From contig JAFRCW010000004.1 in assembly GCA_017404145.1 (NCBI GenBank), positions 1 to 64,000 on the forward strand: a DNA stretch of 64,000 nucleotides. Reading direction: 5' to 3'. This document shows positions 26,831 through 36,738 of the stretch, one piece after another. Each line of letters begins with the position of its first letter. Position 1 is the stretch's first letter. This stretch comes from Ruminococcus sp. Its GTDB lineage: Bacteria; Bacillota; Clostridia; Oscillospirales; Acutalibacteraceae. A program made the translations under genes and the position numbers. Under the pieces are notes generated by a model that was not told the DNA's origin, made no database searches, and saw nothing but the letters and a program-made list of their open reading frames with translations.

Positions 26831-27772
26831 TTATGTTTCATCGTTGTTATCTTGCTGGATCAATTCTTCGAGTTTGGTTTTGGCTTCTTTATTCTTCTCG
26901 ATGATGTCCTCCGCGTTCAAAAAACCTTCGCCGGAAATCGTCGTGGCGGTAGTGATAATCACAAACGCTTTGGGATCAGCCGCGTTGATCATCGATTTGA
27001 TACGAAACACCTCGGAAGGACGCGCCGCGCAGAGCAGCACACCGCGCTTCTGATGACTGTAGGCGCCCTGTGCGTCAACAATGGTCACCCCGCGCTGGCT
27101 GCGTTCCAGTATCACGTTAGAAACTCTCTCGGGGAGCGATGTTATAATGATCATCAGCTTTCCGTTGTCATGCGAGAAGCCGTAGACAAAGGTGTCGATC
27201 ACCTTAGTGGATACAAAAATCGCAATCACCGCGTATAGAGCGTTTTCGATACTTCTGTAAACGATCGCCGCCATCACGATCACAACGATGTCAGCGGCAA
27301 GAATGATACTGCCCATGCTGATATGCGGCCTTCTTTTGTGAATACATTTGCCGATGATATCGGTACCGCCGGTCGAACCGCCGCGGTAGAAGATCAACGC
27401 CAGTCCGACACCGGACAGCACGCCGCCGAACAGCGCCGCGAGGATCTTCTCGCCGGAATAGGTATACGGGATCAGCTCAAATACGTCGATCAATACAGAG
27501 GATAATACCGTCGCTACCGCAGATTTGATCAAAAAACGAGGTCCCATCTCTATCGTACCCCAGACAAACAGCGGGATGTTCATCACGATCACCATGATAC
27601 CGATAGGAAGCGAGAACAAATAATTCAGCATCGTAGCAATACCGGTAAGACCTCCCGGAGCGATCTCGTTCGGCGCGGTAAATACTCTGACCGACAGCGC
27701 GTAGATCGCGCAGCCGACGATAATCAGAAGGTAATCCTTGATATAAGTCAGTACCAGCATTCGTTTCGACAT
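26831..27772 (-). CDS. YitT/DUF161-family membrane protein with DUF2179 domain
   Basis: The 313-residue protein has five or six membrane helices (starting TYIKDYLLIIVGCAIYALSV, then NEIAPGGLTGIATMLNYLF and GGSTGGTDIIGKCIHKR) and a C-terminal cytosolic domain (RSQRGVTIVDAQGAYSHQKR, VLLCAARPSEVFRIKSMI) of DUF2179 type. Members of this family are common in Firmicutes in several copies; the transported compound is unknown. ATG 27772 follows GGAGGG at 6 nt; codons upstream overlap mrnC. The start is 2 nt after the mrnC stop, so they are likely cotranscribed. Confidence 0.87.
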   Translation of the reverse strand: MSKRMLVLTYIKDYLLIIVGCAIYALSVRVFTAPNEIAPGGLTGIATMLNYLFSLPIGIMVIVMNIPLFVWGTIEMGPRFLIKSAVATVLSSVLIDVFELIPYTYSGEKILAALFGGVLSGVGLALIFYRGGSTGGTDIIGKCIHKRRPHISMGSIILAADIVVIVMAAIVYRSIENALYAVIAIFVSTKVIDTFVYGFSHDNGKLMIIITSLPERVSNVILERSQRGVTIVDAQGAYSHQKRGVLLCAARPSEVFRIKSMINAADPKAFVIITTATTISGEGFLNAEDIIEKNKEAKTKLEELIQQDNNDET

Positions 27773-27774
27773 TT

Positions 27775-28191
27775 TTAGCCCTCCGTCTGATCGCTCATCA
27801 TCATTATCTGCGAAAACAATTCGTTTATTCTGTCTGTTCTGCCTTGAAGATACAGCCATCCGAACAAGGCCTCCAGCCCCGTCGCCGCGTGATAATCGGC
27901 AATAGTCGAGTGCTTGGAAGCGGAGCCCACCTGCGTATTTCTGCCTCTTTTGTACACTGTCAGCTCATCCTCAGTAAGCGTATCCTGCAATTTACGGATA
28001 AAATCCGCCTGACTCTTACAGTTGACGAGCGCTACCTTTTGGCGGTTAAGCTCGCCGACGTGAGAATTCGAGTGAGAGACAAGGTATTCCCGGACAAGTA
28101 AATCGTAAACGCCGTCGCCGATAAAAGCAAGATTTAATGTGGGTATTTCGTTGATATTTTCTATAGAAGAATTATAATCCATCATATACAT
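27775..28191 (-). CDS. mrnC: Mini-ribonuclease III
   Basis: MrnC is an RNase III catalytic domain without a dsRNA-binding domain and matures 23S rRNA in Firmicutes. The 138 residues carry LNLAFIGDGVYDLLVREYLV (catalytic Asp), VGELNRQKVALVNCKSQA, KRGRNTQVGSASKHSTIADY and the second acidic site in ATGLEALFGWLYLQGR. No Shine-Dalgarno is seen: the 49-base gap before it is a GCAATGACA-type repeat. Downstream it is closely linked to the yitT-type gene. Confidence 0.93.
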   Translation of the reverse strand: MYMMDYNSSIENINEIPTLNLAFIGDGVYDLLVREYLVSHSNSHVGELNRQKVALVNCKSQADFIRKLQDTLTEDELTVYKRGRNTQVGSASKHSTIADYHAATGLEALFGWLYLQGRTDRINELFSQIMMMSDQTEG

Positions 28192-28239
28192 TAATTTGTC
28201 ATTGCGAAGCCCTTTAGGGCTGTGGCAATCTCAACCGAT
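28192..28239. repeat. GTCATTGCGAAG-type palindromic repeat (obg-mrnC)
   Basis: GTCATTGCGAAGCCCTTTAG (28198 on) followed by GGCTGTGGCAATCTC forms an imperfect hairpin with AAGCCCTTTAGGGCT. A close relative is at 6867-6897. It fills the gap completely. Confidence 0.75.
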
Positions 28240-29648
<1,409 letters not shown>

Positions 29649-29678
29649 AAAAAAGGGCGGTGCACTCGCACCGCCCTT
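29649..29678 (-). terminator. Terminator of rplU-prp-rpmA
   Basis: AAGGGCGGTGC-GAGT-GCACCGCCCTT (11 bp) is followed on the minus strand by six T residues, just past rpmA. It separates the ribosomal genes from obg. Confidence 0.9.
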
Positions 29679-29682
29679 CGAA

Positions 29683-29967
29683 TTACTGCTCTACAGGATA
29701 GACGCTCGCGCGCTTTCTGTCCTTACCCATACGCTCAAAGCGTACTACGCCGTCAACCTTCGCAAAAAGGCTGTCGTCGGAGCCGCGGCCTACGTTGTTG
29801 CCGGGATGGATGTGAGTTCCTCTCTGCTTAACGAGAATGTTGCCCGCTAATACGAACTGACCGTCAGCGCGCTTAACGCCAAGACGCTTAGACTCGCTGT
29901 CACGACCGTTCTTGGTGGAACCCATACCTTTTTTATGAGCGAAAAGCTGGATGTTTATTTTAAGCAT
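29683..29967 (-). CDS. rpmA: 50S ribosomal protein L27, Prp-cleaved type
   Basis: L27 reaches the peptidyl transferase centre with its N-terminus. The 94 residues contain [40 protein letters not shown] and [15 protein letters not shown]. The N-terminus [14 protein letters not shown] has the Firmicute extension that Prp removes between Phe9 and Ala10, exposing the functional AHKKG end. prp is directly upstream, with 4 nt between its stop codon and the rpmA ATG. GGAGGTG precedes the ATG. Confidence 0.98.
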   Translation of the reverse strand: MLKINIQLFAHKKGMGSTKNGRDSESKRLGVKRADGQFVLAGNILVKQRGTHIHPGNNVGRGSDDSLFAKVDGVVRFERMGKDRKRASVYPVEQ

Positions 29968-29971
29968 AACC

Positions 29972-30289
29972 TTACACCTCCGTAATTGATACTTTAATAT
30001 ACTTTTGATACTGCTCTGAGAGAGCGTTCAGATGAAGGACGAAACCTTCGAGAATCTCCTGAGATCTTTTGAGTTCTTCCTCCGTCTTGATTTTCAGGTA
30101 CATATCGCCGTCAGAGACCTTGATCTCGGGATTGGCTCCTATGATCTCCGTTAAGGTGTTCGCCGTCATATAAGCAGCAGACGATACCGCCGCGCAGACG
30201 ATGTCGGATCCTTCTTCGGAAAAATCGGAATGTCCCGTGATATGAAAGCCCTGTATCGGTGAATCACCGAAAATTTCGGCTTTTATCAT
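29972..30289 (-). CDS. prp: Ribosomal-processing cysteine protease Prp
   Basis: Prp (YsxB family) cleaves the N-terminal extension of L27 and is essential in Staphylococcus aureus. The 105 residues carry the catalytic His in [20 protein letters not shown], with the catalytic Cys a few residues on in [16 protein letters not shown]. Its start overlaps the rplU stop (TGATG) and its stop is 4 nt from rpmA, so the enzyme is made together with its substrate. Confidence 0.95.
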   Translation of the reverse strand: MIKAEIFGDSPIQGFHITGHSDFSEEGSDIVCAAVSSAAYMTANTLTEIIGANPEIKVSDGDMYLKIKTEEELKRSQEILEGFVLHLNALSEQYQKYIKVSITEV

Positions 30290-30594
30290 CAGCCGATAGA
30301 CTTGATCTCAACCTTTGTGTAAGGCTGTCTGTGACCTATTTTTCTCTTCTCACCCTTCTTGGGCTTGTAGGTAGAAACATAGATTTTCTTAGCTTTGCCG
30401 GTCTTGAGGACTTCTCCTGTGACCTTAGCGCCGTCGATGTAGGGAGCGCCGGTCTTGATACCGTCATCGGTGGACAGAGCGACTACGTCAAACTCAACCT
30501 TAGCGCCGTCTTCTGCGTCAAGCTTCTCAACAAAGATCACGTCGTTCTCGGAGACTTTGTACTGCTTGCCGCCGGTTTCAATTACTGCGAACAT
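30289..30594 (-). CDS. rplU: 50S ribosomal protein L21
   Basis: L21 binds 23S rRNA. The 101 residues match the family closely: [56 protein letters not shown] and [20 protein letters not shown] precedes the ATG. It is the first gene of rplU-prp-rpmA and has a good promoter and a structured leader. Confidence 0.98.
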   Translation of the reverse strand: MFAVIETGGKQYKVSENDVIFVEKLDAEDGAKVEFDVVALSTDDGIKTGAPYIDGAKVTGEVLKTGKAKKIYVSTYKPKKGEKRKIGHRQPYTKVEIKSIG

Positions 30595-30676
30595 TTAATC
30601 ATTCCTTCTGTTATAGACTCGCTACTCTCGGGTGGAGGGCACACCTCACTTAGGACCCGCAGTATGCGGCTTATAT
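30595..30676 (-). ncRNA. 5' leader of rplU (L21 leader candidate)
   Basis: The leader of about 75 nt starts with CCGCA-TAC-TGCGG (30657-30669), a perfect 5-bp hairpin, followed by GTGAGGTGTGCCCTCCACCC. An L21 leader is known in Firmicutes at this position; I cannot test the match to its covariance model. Confidence 0.5.
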
Positions 30677-30705
30677 ACTATATCATAAAGGTTTTTGCTT
30701 GTCAA
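30677..30705 (-). promoter_or_regulatory. Consensus sigma-A promoter for rplU
   Basis: On the minus strand a perfect TTGACA (30700-30705) and TATAGT (30677-30682) are 17 bp apart. Confidence 0.85.
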
Positions 30706-30724
30706 GAAAAAAATCACTAAGGAT

Positions 30725-31579
30725 TTAATCCAATTGATGCTGGATTTTATAGGCTTTTAATGTATTCTGCATCAATGTAGCGATGGTCATCGGCCCTACC
30801 CCGCCGGGAACAGGCGTGATAAAGGAGCATTTGTCCTTGACATTCTCAAAGTCTACGTCGCCGCAGAGCTTGCCGTTCTCCATACGGTGGATGCCGACGT
30901 CGATCACAACTGCGCCGTCCTTCACCATATCCGCGGTGAGAAACTTCGGGATCTTTACGGCCACTACCACGATATCCGCTTCTTTGGACAGCTCGGACAA
31001 GTTCTTGGTATAGCTGTGGGCGATCGTAACGGTGCCGTTTTTGTGCATCAGGAGCATCGCCATCGGCTTGCCGACGATGTTGCTTCTGCCGATCATCAGG
31101 CATTTCTTGCCCTGCACTTCTATATTGTAATAGGAAAGCATCTCCATGACGCCCGCGGGCGTACAAGGCAAAAAGTCATAGTCGCCGATCATGATCTTAC
31201 CTACGTTATACGCGGAGAACGCGTCAACATCCTTCTTAACGTCGATCGCGGCAATCACCGCCCACTTGTCGATATGCTTCGGCAAAGGCAGCTGACAGAG
31301 GATCCCGTTGATATCGTCTCTGGCGTTGAGCTCTTTGATCAGATCGATCAACTCCTCCTGAGTCGTATCCGCAGACAGCGCATACTCAACGCTCTTGAAT
31401 CCCACATATTCGCACGCCTTTTTCTTGTTATTGACATAAACGCGGGACGCGGGATCATCTCCGACGATGATAACTGCGAGAGTGATCTCTCCTCCGTTCT
31501 CTTTTATCTGAGCGGTCTCGTCCTTGACGCGATCCTTGACCGCCTGTGAAACCTGCTTTCCGTCAATTAATGTGTACAT
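30725..31579 (-). CDS. folD: Methylenetetrahydrofolate dehydrogenase/cyclohydrolase
   Basis: FolD interconverts methylene-, methenyl- and formyl-tetrahydrofolate with NADP. The 284 residues show YVNNKKKACEYVGFKS (catalytic Lys), GILCQLPLPKHID, DVDAFSAYNVG, the nucleotide site GRSNIVGKPMAMLL and the signature PGGVGPMTIATLMQNT. ATG 31579 (MYTLIDGK) is used because the ATG two codons upstream almost touches AAAGG. It lies between lgt and the rplU promoter. Confidence 0.97.
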   Translation of the reverse strand: MYTLIDGKQVSQAVKDRVKDETAQIKENGGEITLAVIIVGDDPASRVYVNNKKKACEYVGFKSVEYALSADTTQEELIDLIKELNARDDINGILCQLPLPKHIDKWAVIAAIDVKKDVDAFSAYNVGKIMIGDYDFLPCTPAGVMEMLSYYNIEVQGKKCLMIGRSNIVGKPMAMLLMHKNGTVTIAHSYTKNLSELSKEADIVVVAVKIPKFLTADMVKDGAVVIDVGIHRMENGKLCGDVDFENVKDKCSFITPVPGGVGPMTIATLMQNTLKAYKIQHQLD

Positions 31580-31652
31580 ATGTATCATACCTTTCAAATA
31601 AACATCCGTAGGGAAAGGTTTTGAACTTTCCGAAACGTTGAATTAATATCAA
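31580..31652. repeat. Short palindromic repeat between lgt and folD
   Basis: CCGTAGGGAAAGGTTTTGAA followed by CTTTCCGAAACG (31608 on) has the same architecture as the GTAGGGTACGGTCTTGACC family with different arms (GGAAAGGTTTTGAACTTTCC). Confidence 0.5.
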
Positions 31653-32486
31653 TTATTCTTTATTTAGGCGTTTCTCTCTCATCCCGTCGTCACGCTTTCG
31701 GAATACGATTAACAGTACGATACCGGTGATGACCAACGCGAGCGACAACAGCTGTGAAACGCGGATATCGTAGCCCGCGATCTGAAACGGCAGATAGAGA
31801 CTGTCGGTTCTGAGCCCTTCGACCACCACACGTTCCGCGCCGTACCAGATAAAATAGAGAAAGAATATCTGACCGTGATATTTCTGGAACTTGCGGTTGA
31901 AAATGTGCAGAAACAGTACGCCCAGCGCACACCAGACGGATTCATAAAGGAAACAGGGATGTACGCCGACGCCGCCGGTGTTTTCCGATACCATACGAAA
32001 CAGCGTGTCCGTCTCGGTACCGAACGCCTCCTGGTTGAAGAAGTTGCCCCAGCGTCCGATTGCCTGACCGATCAGAAAAGCTACCATTGTCACGTCCAGC
32101 AGCGGCAGGAATTTTTGTTTCTTGATCTTCGCCATTGTCAGTCCGCCGGCAAGCGCGCCGATGATTGCGCCGTAGATCGCGATACCGCCGTCACGGATGT
32201 CGATGATCTCAGCAGGATGAGTGCTGTAATACTCTCCCCAGCGGAAGATCACATAATACAGTCTCGCGCCGATGATCGAGGTGATAATACCGACGATCAC
32301 ACAGTCGAACAGCTTGTTCTTGTCGACGCCGTAATGATCGGTGTTGTAATACGCGTATAAAACGCCCAGCAATAAACCGATCGCAATCAGGATACCGTAC
32401 CAGTAAACATTAAAGCTGCCGATCGAAAAAGCGACACGGTTGATCTCCCATTCGATTCCCAGTCCGGGAAAACTCACATGATACAT
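31653..32486 (-). CDS. lgt: Prolipoprotein diacylglyceryl transferase
   Basis: Lgt adds diacylglycerol to the lipobox Cys of prolipoproteins at the cytoplasmic membrane. The 277-residue protein has about seven helices. It shows the conserved NVYWYGILIAIGLLLG start, RLYYVIFRWGEYY, IYGAIIGALAGG and the signature GQAIGRWGNFFNQEAFG. AAGGAG precedes the ATG. It is 4 nt downstream of the YmfH-like gene. Confidence 0.97.
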   Translation of the reverse strand: MYHVSFPGLGIEWEINRVAFSIGSFNVYWYGILIAIGLLLGVLYAYYNTDHYGVDKNKLFDCVIVGIITSIIGARLYYVIFRWGEYYSTHPAEIIDIRDGGIAIYGAIIGALAGGLTMAKIKKQKFLPLLDVTMVAFLIGQAIGRWGNFFNQEAFGTETDTLFRMVSENTGGVGVHPCFLYESVWCALGVLFLHIFNRKFQKYHGQIFFLYFIWYGAERVVVEGLRTDSLYLPFQIAGYDIRVSQLLSLALVITGIVLLIVFRKRDDGMREKRLNKE

Positions 32487-32490
32487 ATGC

Positions 32491-33756
32491 TTAACTCCTT
32501 ACTACAGACAGGACAGCTTTATCTTCGTTCATCAGCGTGTTCAGTCTGTCGGATACGTCCGCAAATGTCGCGTTAGCGACTGCTTCAATATAAGAGTATA
32601 ATTCTCTTTTGGAGAAATAATTATCCATCATCGCGTTGGCAATCCCAGCGACAGAGTTAAACGCCGCTAAGTTCTCACCGTATACCGCGCGCTTGGCGAT
32701 CTCGAAGTCCTCCGGATCAAGACCTTGTTCTTTCGTCTTTCGGATGTATTCTTTGATCTTCTCGGCAGCCTTTTCGGGTTCTCTCGACTCGCCGCCGAAG
32801 ATGGTAACACAGAAGCCCTCTCCCTCAAAGAATTCGTGGGAGAAGCTCGAGTTGATCAGACCGGAATCGAGCAAATCACGGTACATCGGGGAGTTCTGAG
32901 ACGCGAGCATCACCAAAAGAATGTCGGTATAAGCGATTTCTTCTGTTGTCAGGAGTCTGTCCGATTTTTCCTTGAAGCCTAAGTTGAAAATCGGCAGACC
33001 GACAGGCATTTTCTGCTCCACAAAGTGATCGGACACGCCCTCGGGCTCTTCTTCAAAAAAGCTCTCGACGGTATTGTCCTCGCTCTTTTTCAACATTCTG
33101 TCTGCTACGGAAAGAACCGTATCCACATCGATGTTGCCGACCACGGTCAGCGCCATATTGTGCAGATTATAAAAAGTATTGTAACAGCTGTATAAATAAT
33201 CGGGGGTGATTTTGGCAATCGAATCCACCGTACCGGCGATATCGATCCTCACGGGATGATGTTCGTACATTTTAGAGAGCATATTGAACATACAGCACCA
33301 GTCGGGAGAATCGTCATACATCTTGATCTCCTGACCGATGATCCCCTGCTCCTTCTGCACGGTCTCGTCGGTAAAATACGGCTTGGTGACAAAGTCGAGC
33401 AGTATCTCAAAGCTCTCTTCAAAGCGGTCGGTACAGGAGAAGAGATAACAGGTTCTGTCGAATGAGGTGTAGGCGTTGGCGTTCGCGCCGGTTTTGGCAT
33501 AGCGTGCGAAAGCGTCCCCCTCTTCACATTCAAAGAGCTTGTGCTCTAAAAAATGCGCGATACCGTCGGGAACGGTGATCACATCGCCGCCGTTCTTGCG
33601 AAAGCTGTTGTGGATAGAGCCGTAGTGCGTTCCGAAGATTGCATAGGTGGAGTTATACCCCTCTTTTGGATAGACAAATATCTTCAGTCCGGAAGGATGA
33701 TCGATCTCGAAATAGCTCTCCCCTACACGGTCGGATCTGATTTCTTTGATATTCAT
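32491..33756 (-). CDS. M16 family zinc peptidase (YmfH-like)
   Basis: The 421-residue protein has the inverted zinc motif of M16 peptidases in DGIAHFLEHKLFE (HxxEH) followed at the usual distance by the second Glu region (DETVQKEQGIIGQEIKMYDD). YmfH-like proteins work with a YmfF-like partner that lacks the metal site. Here that partner is directly upstream and overlaps by 4 nt (ATGA). Natural substrates in this group are largely unknown. AAAGGAGG precedes the ATG. Confidence 0.92.
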   Translation of the reverse strand: MNIKEIRSDRVGESYFEIDHPSGLKIFVYPKEGYNSTYAIFGTHYGSIHNSFRKNGGDVITVPDGIAHFLEHKLFECEEGDAFARYAKTGANANAYTSFDRTCYLFSCTDRFEESFEILLDFVTKPYFTDETVQKEQGIIGQEIKMYDDSPDWCCMFNMLSKMYEHHPVRIDIAGTVDSIAKITPDYLYSCYNTFYNLHNMALTVVGNIDVDTVLSVADRMLKKSEDNTVESFFEEEPEGVSDHFVEQKMPVGLPIFNLGFKEKSDRLLTTEEIAYTDILLVMLASQNSPMYRDLLDSGLINSSFSHEFFEGEGFCVTIFGGESREPEKAAEKIKEYIRKTKEQGLDPEDFEIAKRAVYGENLAAFNSVAGIANAMMDNYFSKRELYSYIEAVANATFADVSDRLNTLMNEDKAVLSVVRS

Positions 33757-35036
33757 ACTTCATCCTCCTTTGCGACGCCTTTGAGCGCATAAACCGTATC
33801 AAGCGACAGTTTCTTTGCGGCTGAAATGATCTCATCCTTTGTTACAGCGTTGATCTTTTCAGAAAGCGCCTCTGCAGTCAGCATACTTTGATCAAACACC
33901 TGTGACAGATACCAACCTTCGATCGCTATGGCGGAATCGTTCATCTCGTTGAAGGAGTTGATGACGGACATCTTCGCGGATTCGATCTCAAAGTCCGTGA
34001 TAATGCCGTTTTTCATATCCTCGATCTCTTTCAGGATCGCATCTTTTGCCTTGTCGATGTTATCGGTCTCAACGCCGGAATCCACGGTCAGGATACCTTT
34101 GGTCCGATTATAGCGCGCCGCGCAGTAGTAGCACAGGCTGAGCTTCTCTCTGACGTTGTTGAACAGCTTGGAGTGAGCGGTGCCGCCTAAGACAGCAGTC
34201 ATCAGCCGGAATGCAGTGACGTCATCGTCAGGCTCAGCGCAGTCGGTACGAAAGCCCAAAATCATCTTAGACTGGGAGAGTTCCATCTCTTCAAAAACAA
34301 TCTTGACCTCTCCGACTTTTCTGACAACGGTATTGGACAAAGCAGGATTCTCTCTCTTGACTTCGGAGAAGATATTGCGGAATGTCTCCTTTGCCTGATC
34401 GGGAGCGCTCTCTCCGACATAGAAAATCTCTACTCTTGCAGAAGATATCAGCTTCTGCCAAGCGGTATAAAGCTCCTCGGCGGAGATCGTGTCTACATCA
34501 TCCTTCGCACCCAGTCTGGGCGCCGCAAAGGGCTCTCCCGCGCACATCACCGCGGTCGCTCTCTGGAGCGCGTAGATGCGTTTATCGTTGAACTCGGAGT
34601 CGATCATATCGACCAGCTCTCTCTTTGCCAGAGCAAGCTCTGAGAGGTCAAAAACGCCGTCTTTCAGCTTCGGTCGGAAGATGATCTCGCACAACAGCTG
34701 AGACAGCTCCTTGGATACGCTCTCGCTGTTCAGTGCGTATCTGTCGTCAAGTCCCGATACAGAGAATAACAGTCCCAGTCTGTCACCCGCTTTGAATACA
34801 TCCGCGGACAGCGTCGCGCCGTATAAAGCGGAAAGCTTCTTAGAAAGCGCGGTAAAGTCGGGATACTTCTCACAGGTACGCAGGAGTATTCTGGTCAGCA
34901 AAGCGTACTTTGATACCGTATCCGCGCTCAGCGGAACATAGAACGCCGCGGACAGACGAAAAGTCTTAAACCGCTCCTCTCTCACGGTATGGAAGCGGAT
35001 ATTGTCAAACAGTTTTTCAGAAATCAGTTCTTTCAT
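33753..35036 (-). CDS. M16-like peptidase partner (YmfF-like), inactive site
   Basis: The 427-residue protein has the M16 fold pattern (AFYVPLSADTVSKYALLTRI, LSALYGATLSADVFKAGDRL, VRKVGEVKIVFEEMELSQSK, GTAHSKLFNNVREKLSLCYY) but no HxxEH motif, as expected for the non-catalytic half of a YmfF/YmfH pair. The RNNVREKLSLCYY-type motif that closes the substrate cavity is kept. ATG 35036 follows GGAGG; codons further upstream are not supported. It overlaps the YmfH-like gene by 4 nt. Confidence 0.9.
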   Translation of the reverse strand: MKELISEKLFDNIRFHTVREERFKTFRLSAAFYVPLSADTVSKYALLTRILLRTCEKYPDFTALSKKLSALYGATLSADVFKAGDRLGLLFSVSGLDDRYALNSESVSKELSQLLCEIIFRPKLKDGVFDLSELALAKRELVDMIDSEFNDKRIYALQRATAVMCAGEPFAAPRLGAKDDVDTISAEELYTAWQKLISSARVEIFYVGESAPDQAKETFRNIFSEVKRENPALSNTVVRKVGEVKIVFEEMELSQSKMILGFRTDCAEPDDDVTAFRLMTAVLGGTAHSKLFNNVREKLSLCYYCAARYNRTKGILTVDSGVETDNIDKAKDAILKEIEDMKNGIITDFEIESAKMSVINSFNEMNDSAIAIEGWYLSQVFDQSMLTAEALSEKINAVTKDEIISAAKKLSLDTVYALKGVAKEDEV

Positions 35037-35149
35037 AACAACCTCCGAAAGCATCGTTATGATATATAGTATCACAGTTTTCCGCGAAAATAAAGCATAT
35101 AATGGAAATTAATACAATTAATATAATTATACAGTGGGAATGGATATCA

Positions 35150-35178
35150 TAAAAGAAGAGTCCAAAACGGACTCTTCT
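35150..35178 (-). terminator. Terminator of the orphan gene
   Basis: AGAAGAGTCC-GTTTT-GGACTCTTCT followed by TTTTA on the minus strand lies directly after the orphan gene stop. Confidence 0.8.
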
Positions 35179-35179
35179 C

Positions 35180-36391
35180 TTATACTTTGGATTGTATATA
35201 CAAAGTATCACTCGATAATAATATGGTCATAGGTTCATTATACAGATAATCAATTGTTTTAAGACACTCAACGAAAGGTTGTACATCAACTTTTTGATTA
35301 ACAACAATATTCTTTGATATCTGGTCATTGGTTTTTAGGTCAAAAGACTTCAGCTTATCGGACGCACTTTTAAGATTTTCATCGATTTGAGTATCACCTA
35401 ATTTAGGAATCCTTTCAACTGAATCACCTAAAAATTTAGTTACTCCTGAAGCTCCTCGTGTTACTATTGACCTGACAGTCTTTTTGGTATATCGTTCTAG
35501 TTGTGCATATGTTTTTGTATAAGTTTCTCTATATTCCAATGAATAGTCTGAAATTTTTCTTATAATTGTTTCCAAGTATTCTCTTGAAAAGTTTTCCAAA
35601 AGGAGCACTTCAACATAGGAAGAGAATGAATATAAATAAACAGATAAACGATAATCCTCAAAACAAGATAATAAATTATTAACACTTTTATTTACTTTTG
35701 AGGTTGTATGGAACAGATGTCTTTCATTAATAGATGTTTCTGTTTGTCGTTTAAATAGTTTAATACTTTGCTCGGCTTCTTGCTTTATATCCAATACCTT
35801 AATATGGTTACTAGAAATATACTTTTCGTTATTCCAATTAAACTTATAATTATTTAGAATATCAGTAAGGAAGCATAAACTCCCTTCTAATTTTGCTTTT
35901 TCTTTTTGTTTTAAAAAAGCTAAAACGTTGTTCTGAGTTTCATTTATCTCATCCAACTTTGCAGTAACGCACATTAACAGAGCCATTATTGCTATCATAT
36001 AAGGATTAATTTTGGCAGCTGTTTTAGCCCCATCCGCAGCTTTTACGCCACCATTAACTTTTACAGGCTGAAATCTTGCTTGACCTAAACCTTTTTCTCC
36101 AAATGCAGAACCAATAAAGCCACTACCATCTTTCGCTTCATTTAATTTGGTAGCCCCTTTAGGTAAAACAGCTTTATAGAATATTTCACCGGACTCTTGA
36201 ACATTAGACGCGAAAAATTGAGATGTTGCTTGGCTTAAAGCATTAACAACCGGAACCAAAGAAGGAATCAAAGCAGATATATCAGCAAACGGTAAATTAT
36301 CAAATAATGAAAGATTTACTTCCGAATGACTAATAAGCTCCGGTTCAAAATCAACGCTAATTATGCTTTTAATGATGTCTTCTTTATCCAT
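35180..36391 (-). CDS. Unrecognised AT-rich orphan gene next to tRNA-Leu
   Basis: I do not recognise this 403-residue protein. It begins acidic (MDKEDIIKSIISVDFEPELI), has a Gly-rich part (KDGSGFIGSAFGEKGLGQAR), one strongly hydrophobic helix (INPYMIAIMALLMCVTAK), then a Lys/Glu/Asn-rich helical half with likely coiled coils. Codon use is clearly more AT-rich than in its neighbours, which suggests recent acquisition. It has its own promoter, a good Shine-Dalgarno (GAGGTG) and its own terminator, and lies beside a tRNA gene, a common integration site. No integrase or partner gene is present. Confidence 0.8.
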   Translation of the reverse strand: MDKEDIIKSIISVDFEPELISHSEVNLSLFDNLPFADISALIPSLVPVVNALSQATSQFFASNVQESGEIFYKAVLPKGATKLNEAKDGSGFIGSAFGEKGLGQARFQPVKVNGGVKAADGAKTAAKINPYMIAIMALLMCVTAKLDEINETQNNVLAFLKQKEKAKLEGSLCFLTDILNNYKFNWNNEKYISSNHIKVLDIKQEAEQSIKLFKRQTETSINERHLFHTTSKVNKSVNNLLSCFEDYRLSVYLYSFSSYVEVLLLENFSREYLETIIRKISDYSLEYRETYTKTYAQLERYTKKTVRSIVTRGASGVTKFLGDSVERIPKLGDTQIDENLKSASDKLKSFDLKTNDQISKNIVVNQKVDVQPFVECLKTIDYLYNEPMTILLSSDTLYIQSKV

Positions 36392-36410
36392 ACTGCTTCA
36401 CCTCAAATAT

Positions 36411-36439
36411 ATTATATCATATTAAAAAATAATAGTAAA
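36411..36439 (-). promoter_or_regulatory. Sigma-A type promoter of the orphan gene
   Basis: TTTACT (36434-36439) and a perfect TATAAT (36411-36416) are 17 bp apart on the minus strand, about 20 bases before the ATG. Confidence 0.7.
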
Positions 36440-36481
36440 TAAAAATATAAACCAGCTAAGATTCAAGTCCCATAGTAAGAT

Positions 36482-36517
36482 AAAAAGCTCACACACCGGA
36501 TGGTGTATGAGCTTTTT
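36482..36517 (-). terminator. Terminator of tRNA-Leu
   Basis: AAAAAGCTCATACACC-ATCC-GGTGTGTGAGCTTTTT is an almost perfect 16-bp stem ending in T residues, 5 nt past the tRNA. It is symmetric and could act both ways. Confidence 0.88.
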
Positions 36518-36521
36518 ATTA

Positions 36522-36603
36522 TGCGAGTGACGGGACTTGAACCCGTACGTCGTGAAACACACGCCCCTCAAACGTGCCTGTCTGCCTGTTCCAGCACACT
36601 CGC
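36522..36603 (-). tRNA. tRNA-Leu (anticodon GAG)
   Basis: The acceptor stem pairs GCGAGTG with CACTCGC, followed by discriminator A. CTG/CAG form the D stem. CACGT-TTGAGGG-GCGTG is the anticodon arm with GAG at positions 34-36, and ACGGG-TTCAAGT-CCCGT is the T arm. A long variable arm is present, as expected for a class II tRNA. The 3' CCA is not encoded. It reads CUC and CUU codons. Confidence 0.92.
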
Positions 36604-36619
36604 GTTTCGAACAGTCCAA

Positions 36620-36648
36620 ATTATAGCATTTCTTTTTTTAATTGTCAA
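36620..36648 (-). promoter_or_regulatory. Consensus promoter of tRNA-Leu
   Basis: Perfect TTGACA (36643-36648) and TATAAT (36620-36625), 17 bp apart on the minus strand. Confidence 0.88.
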
Positions 36649-36709
36649 TATCTATTTTGGTTGTAATTGAGAAATCGTTAAACAAATCAAAAAAAGATTA
36701 ACATAATAG

Positions 36710-36735
36710 AAACGGAAGGCGGTCGCCTTCCGTTT
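36710..36735 (-). terminator. Terminator of the dlt-like operon
   Basis: AAACGGAAGGC-GACC-GCCTTCCGTTT lies just after the SGNH-like gene on the minus strand. Confidence 0.82.
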
Positions 36736-36738
36736 TCT

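Noticed and set aside
28198..28232. Terminator between obg and mrnC
   Set aside because: The hairpin belongs to the GTCATTGCGAAG repeat family and has no T-run on either strand.
36420..36603. Integrated element with direct-repeat att sites at tRNA-Leu
   Set aside because: The tRNA-like copy is inverted, not direct, and there is no integrase gene; only the orphan gene and its composition suggest transfer.
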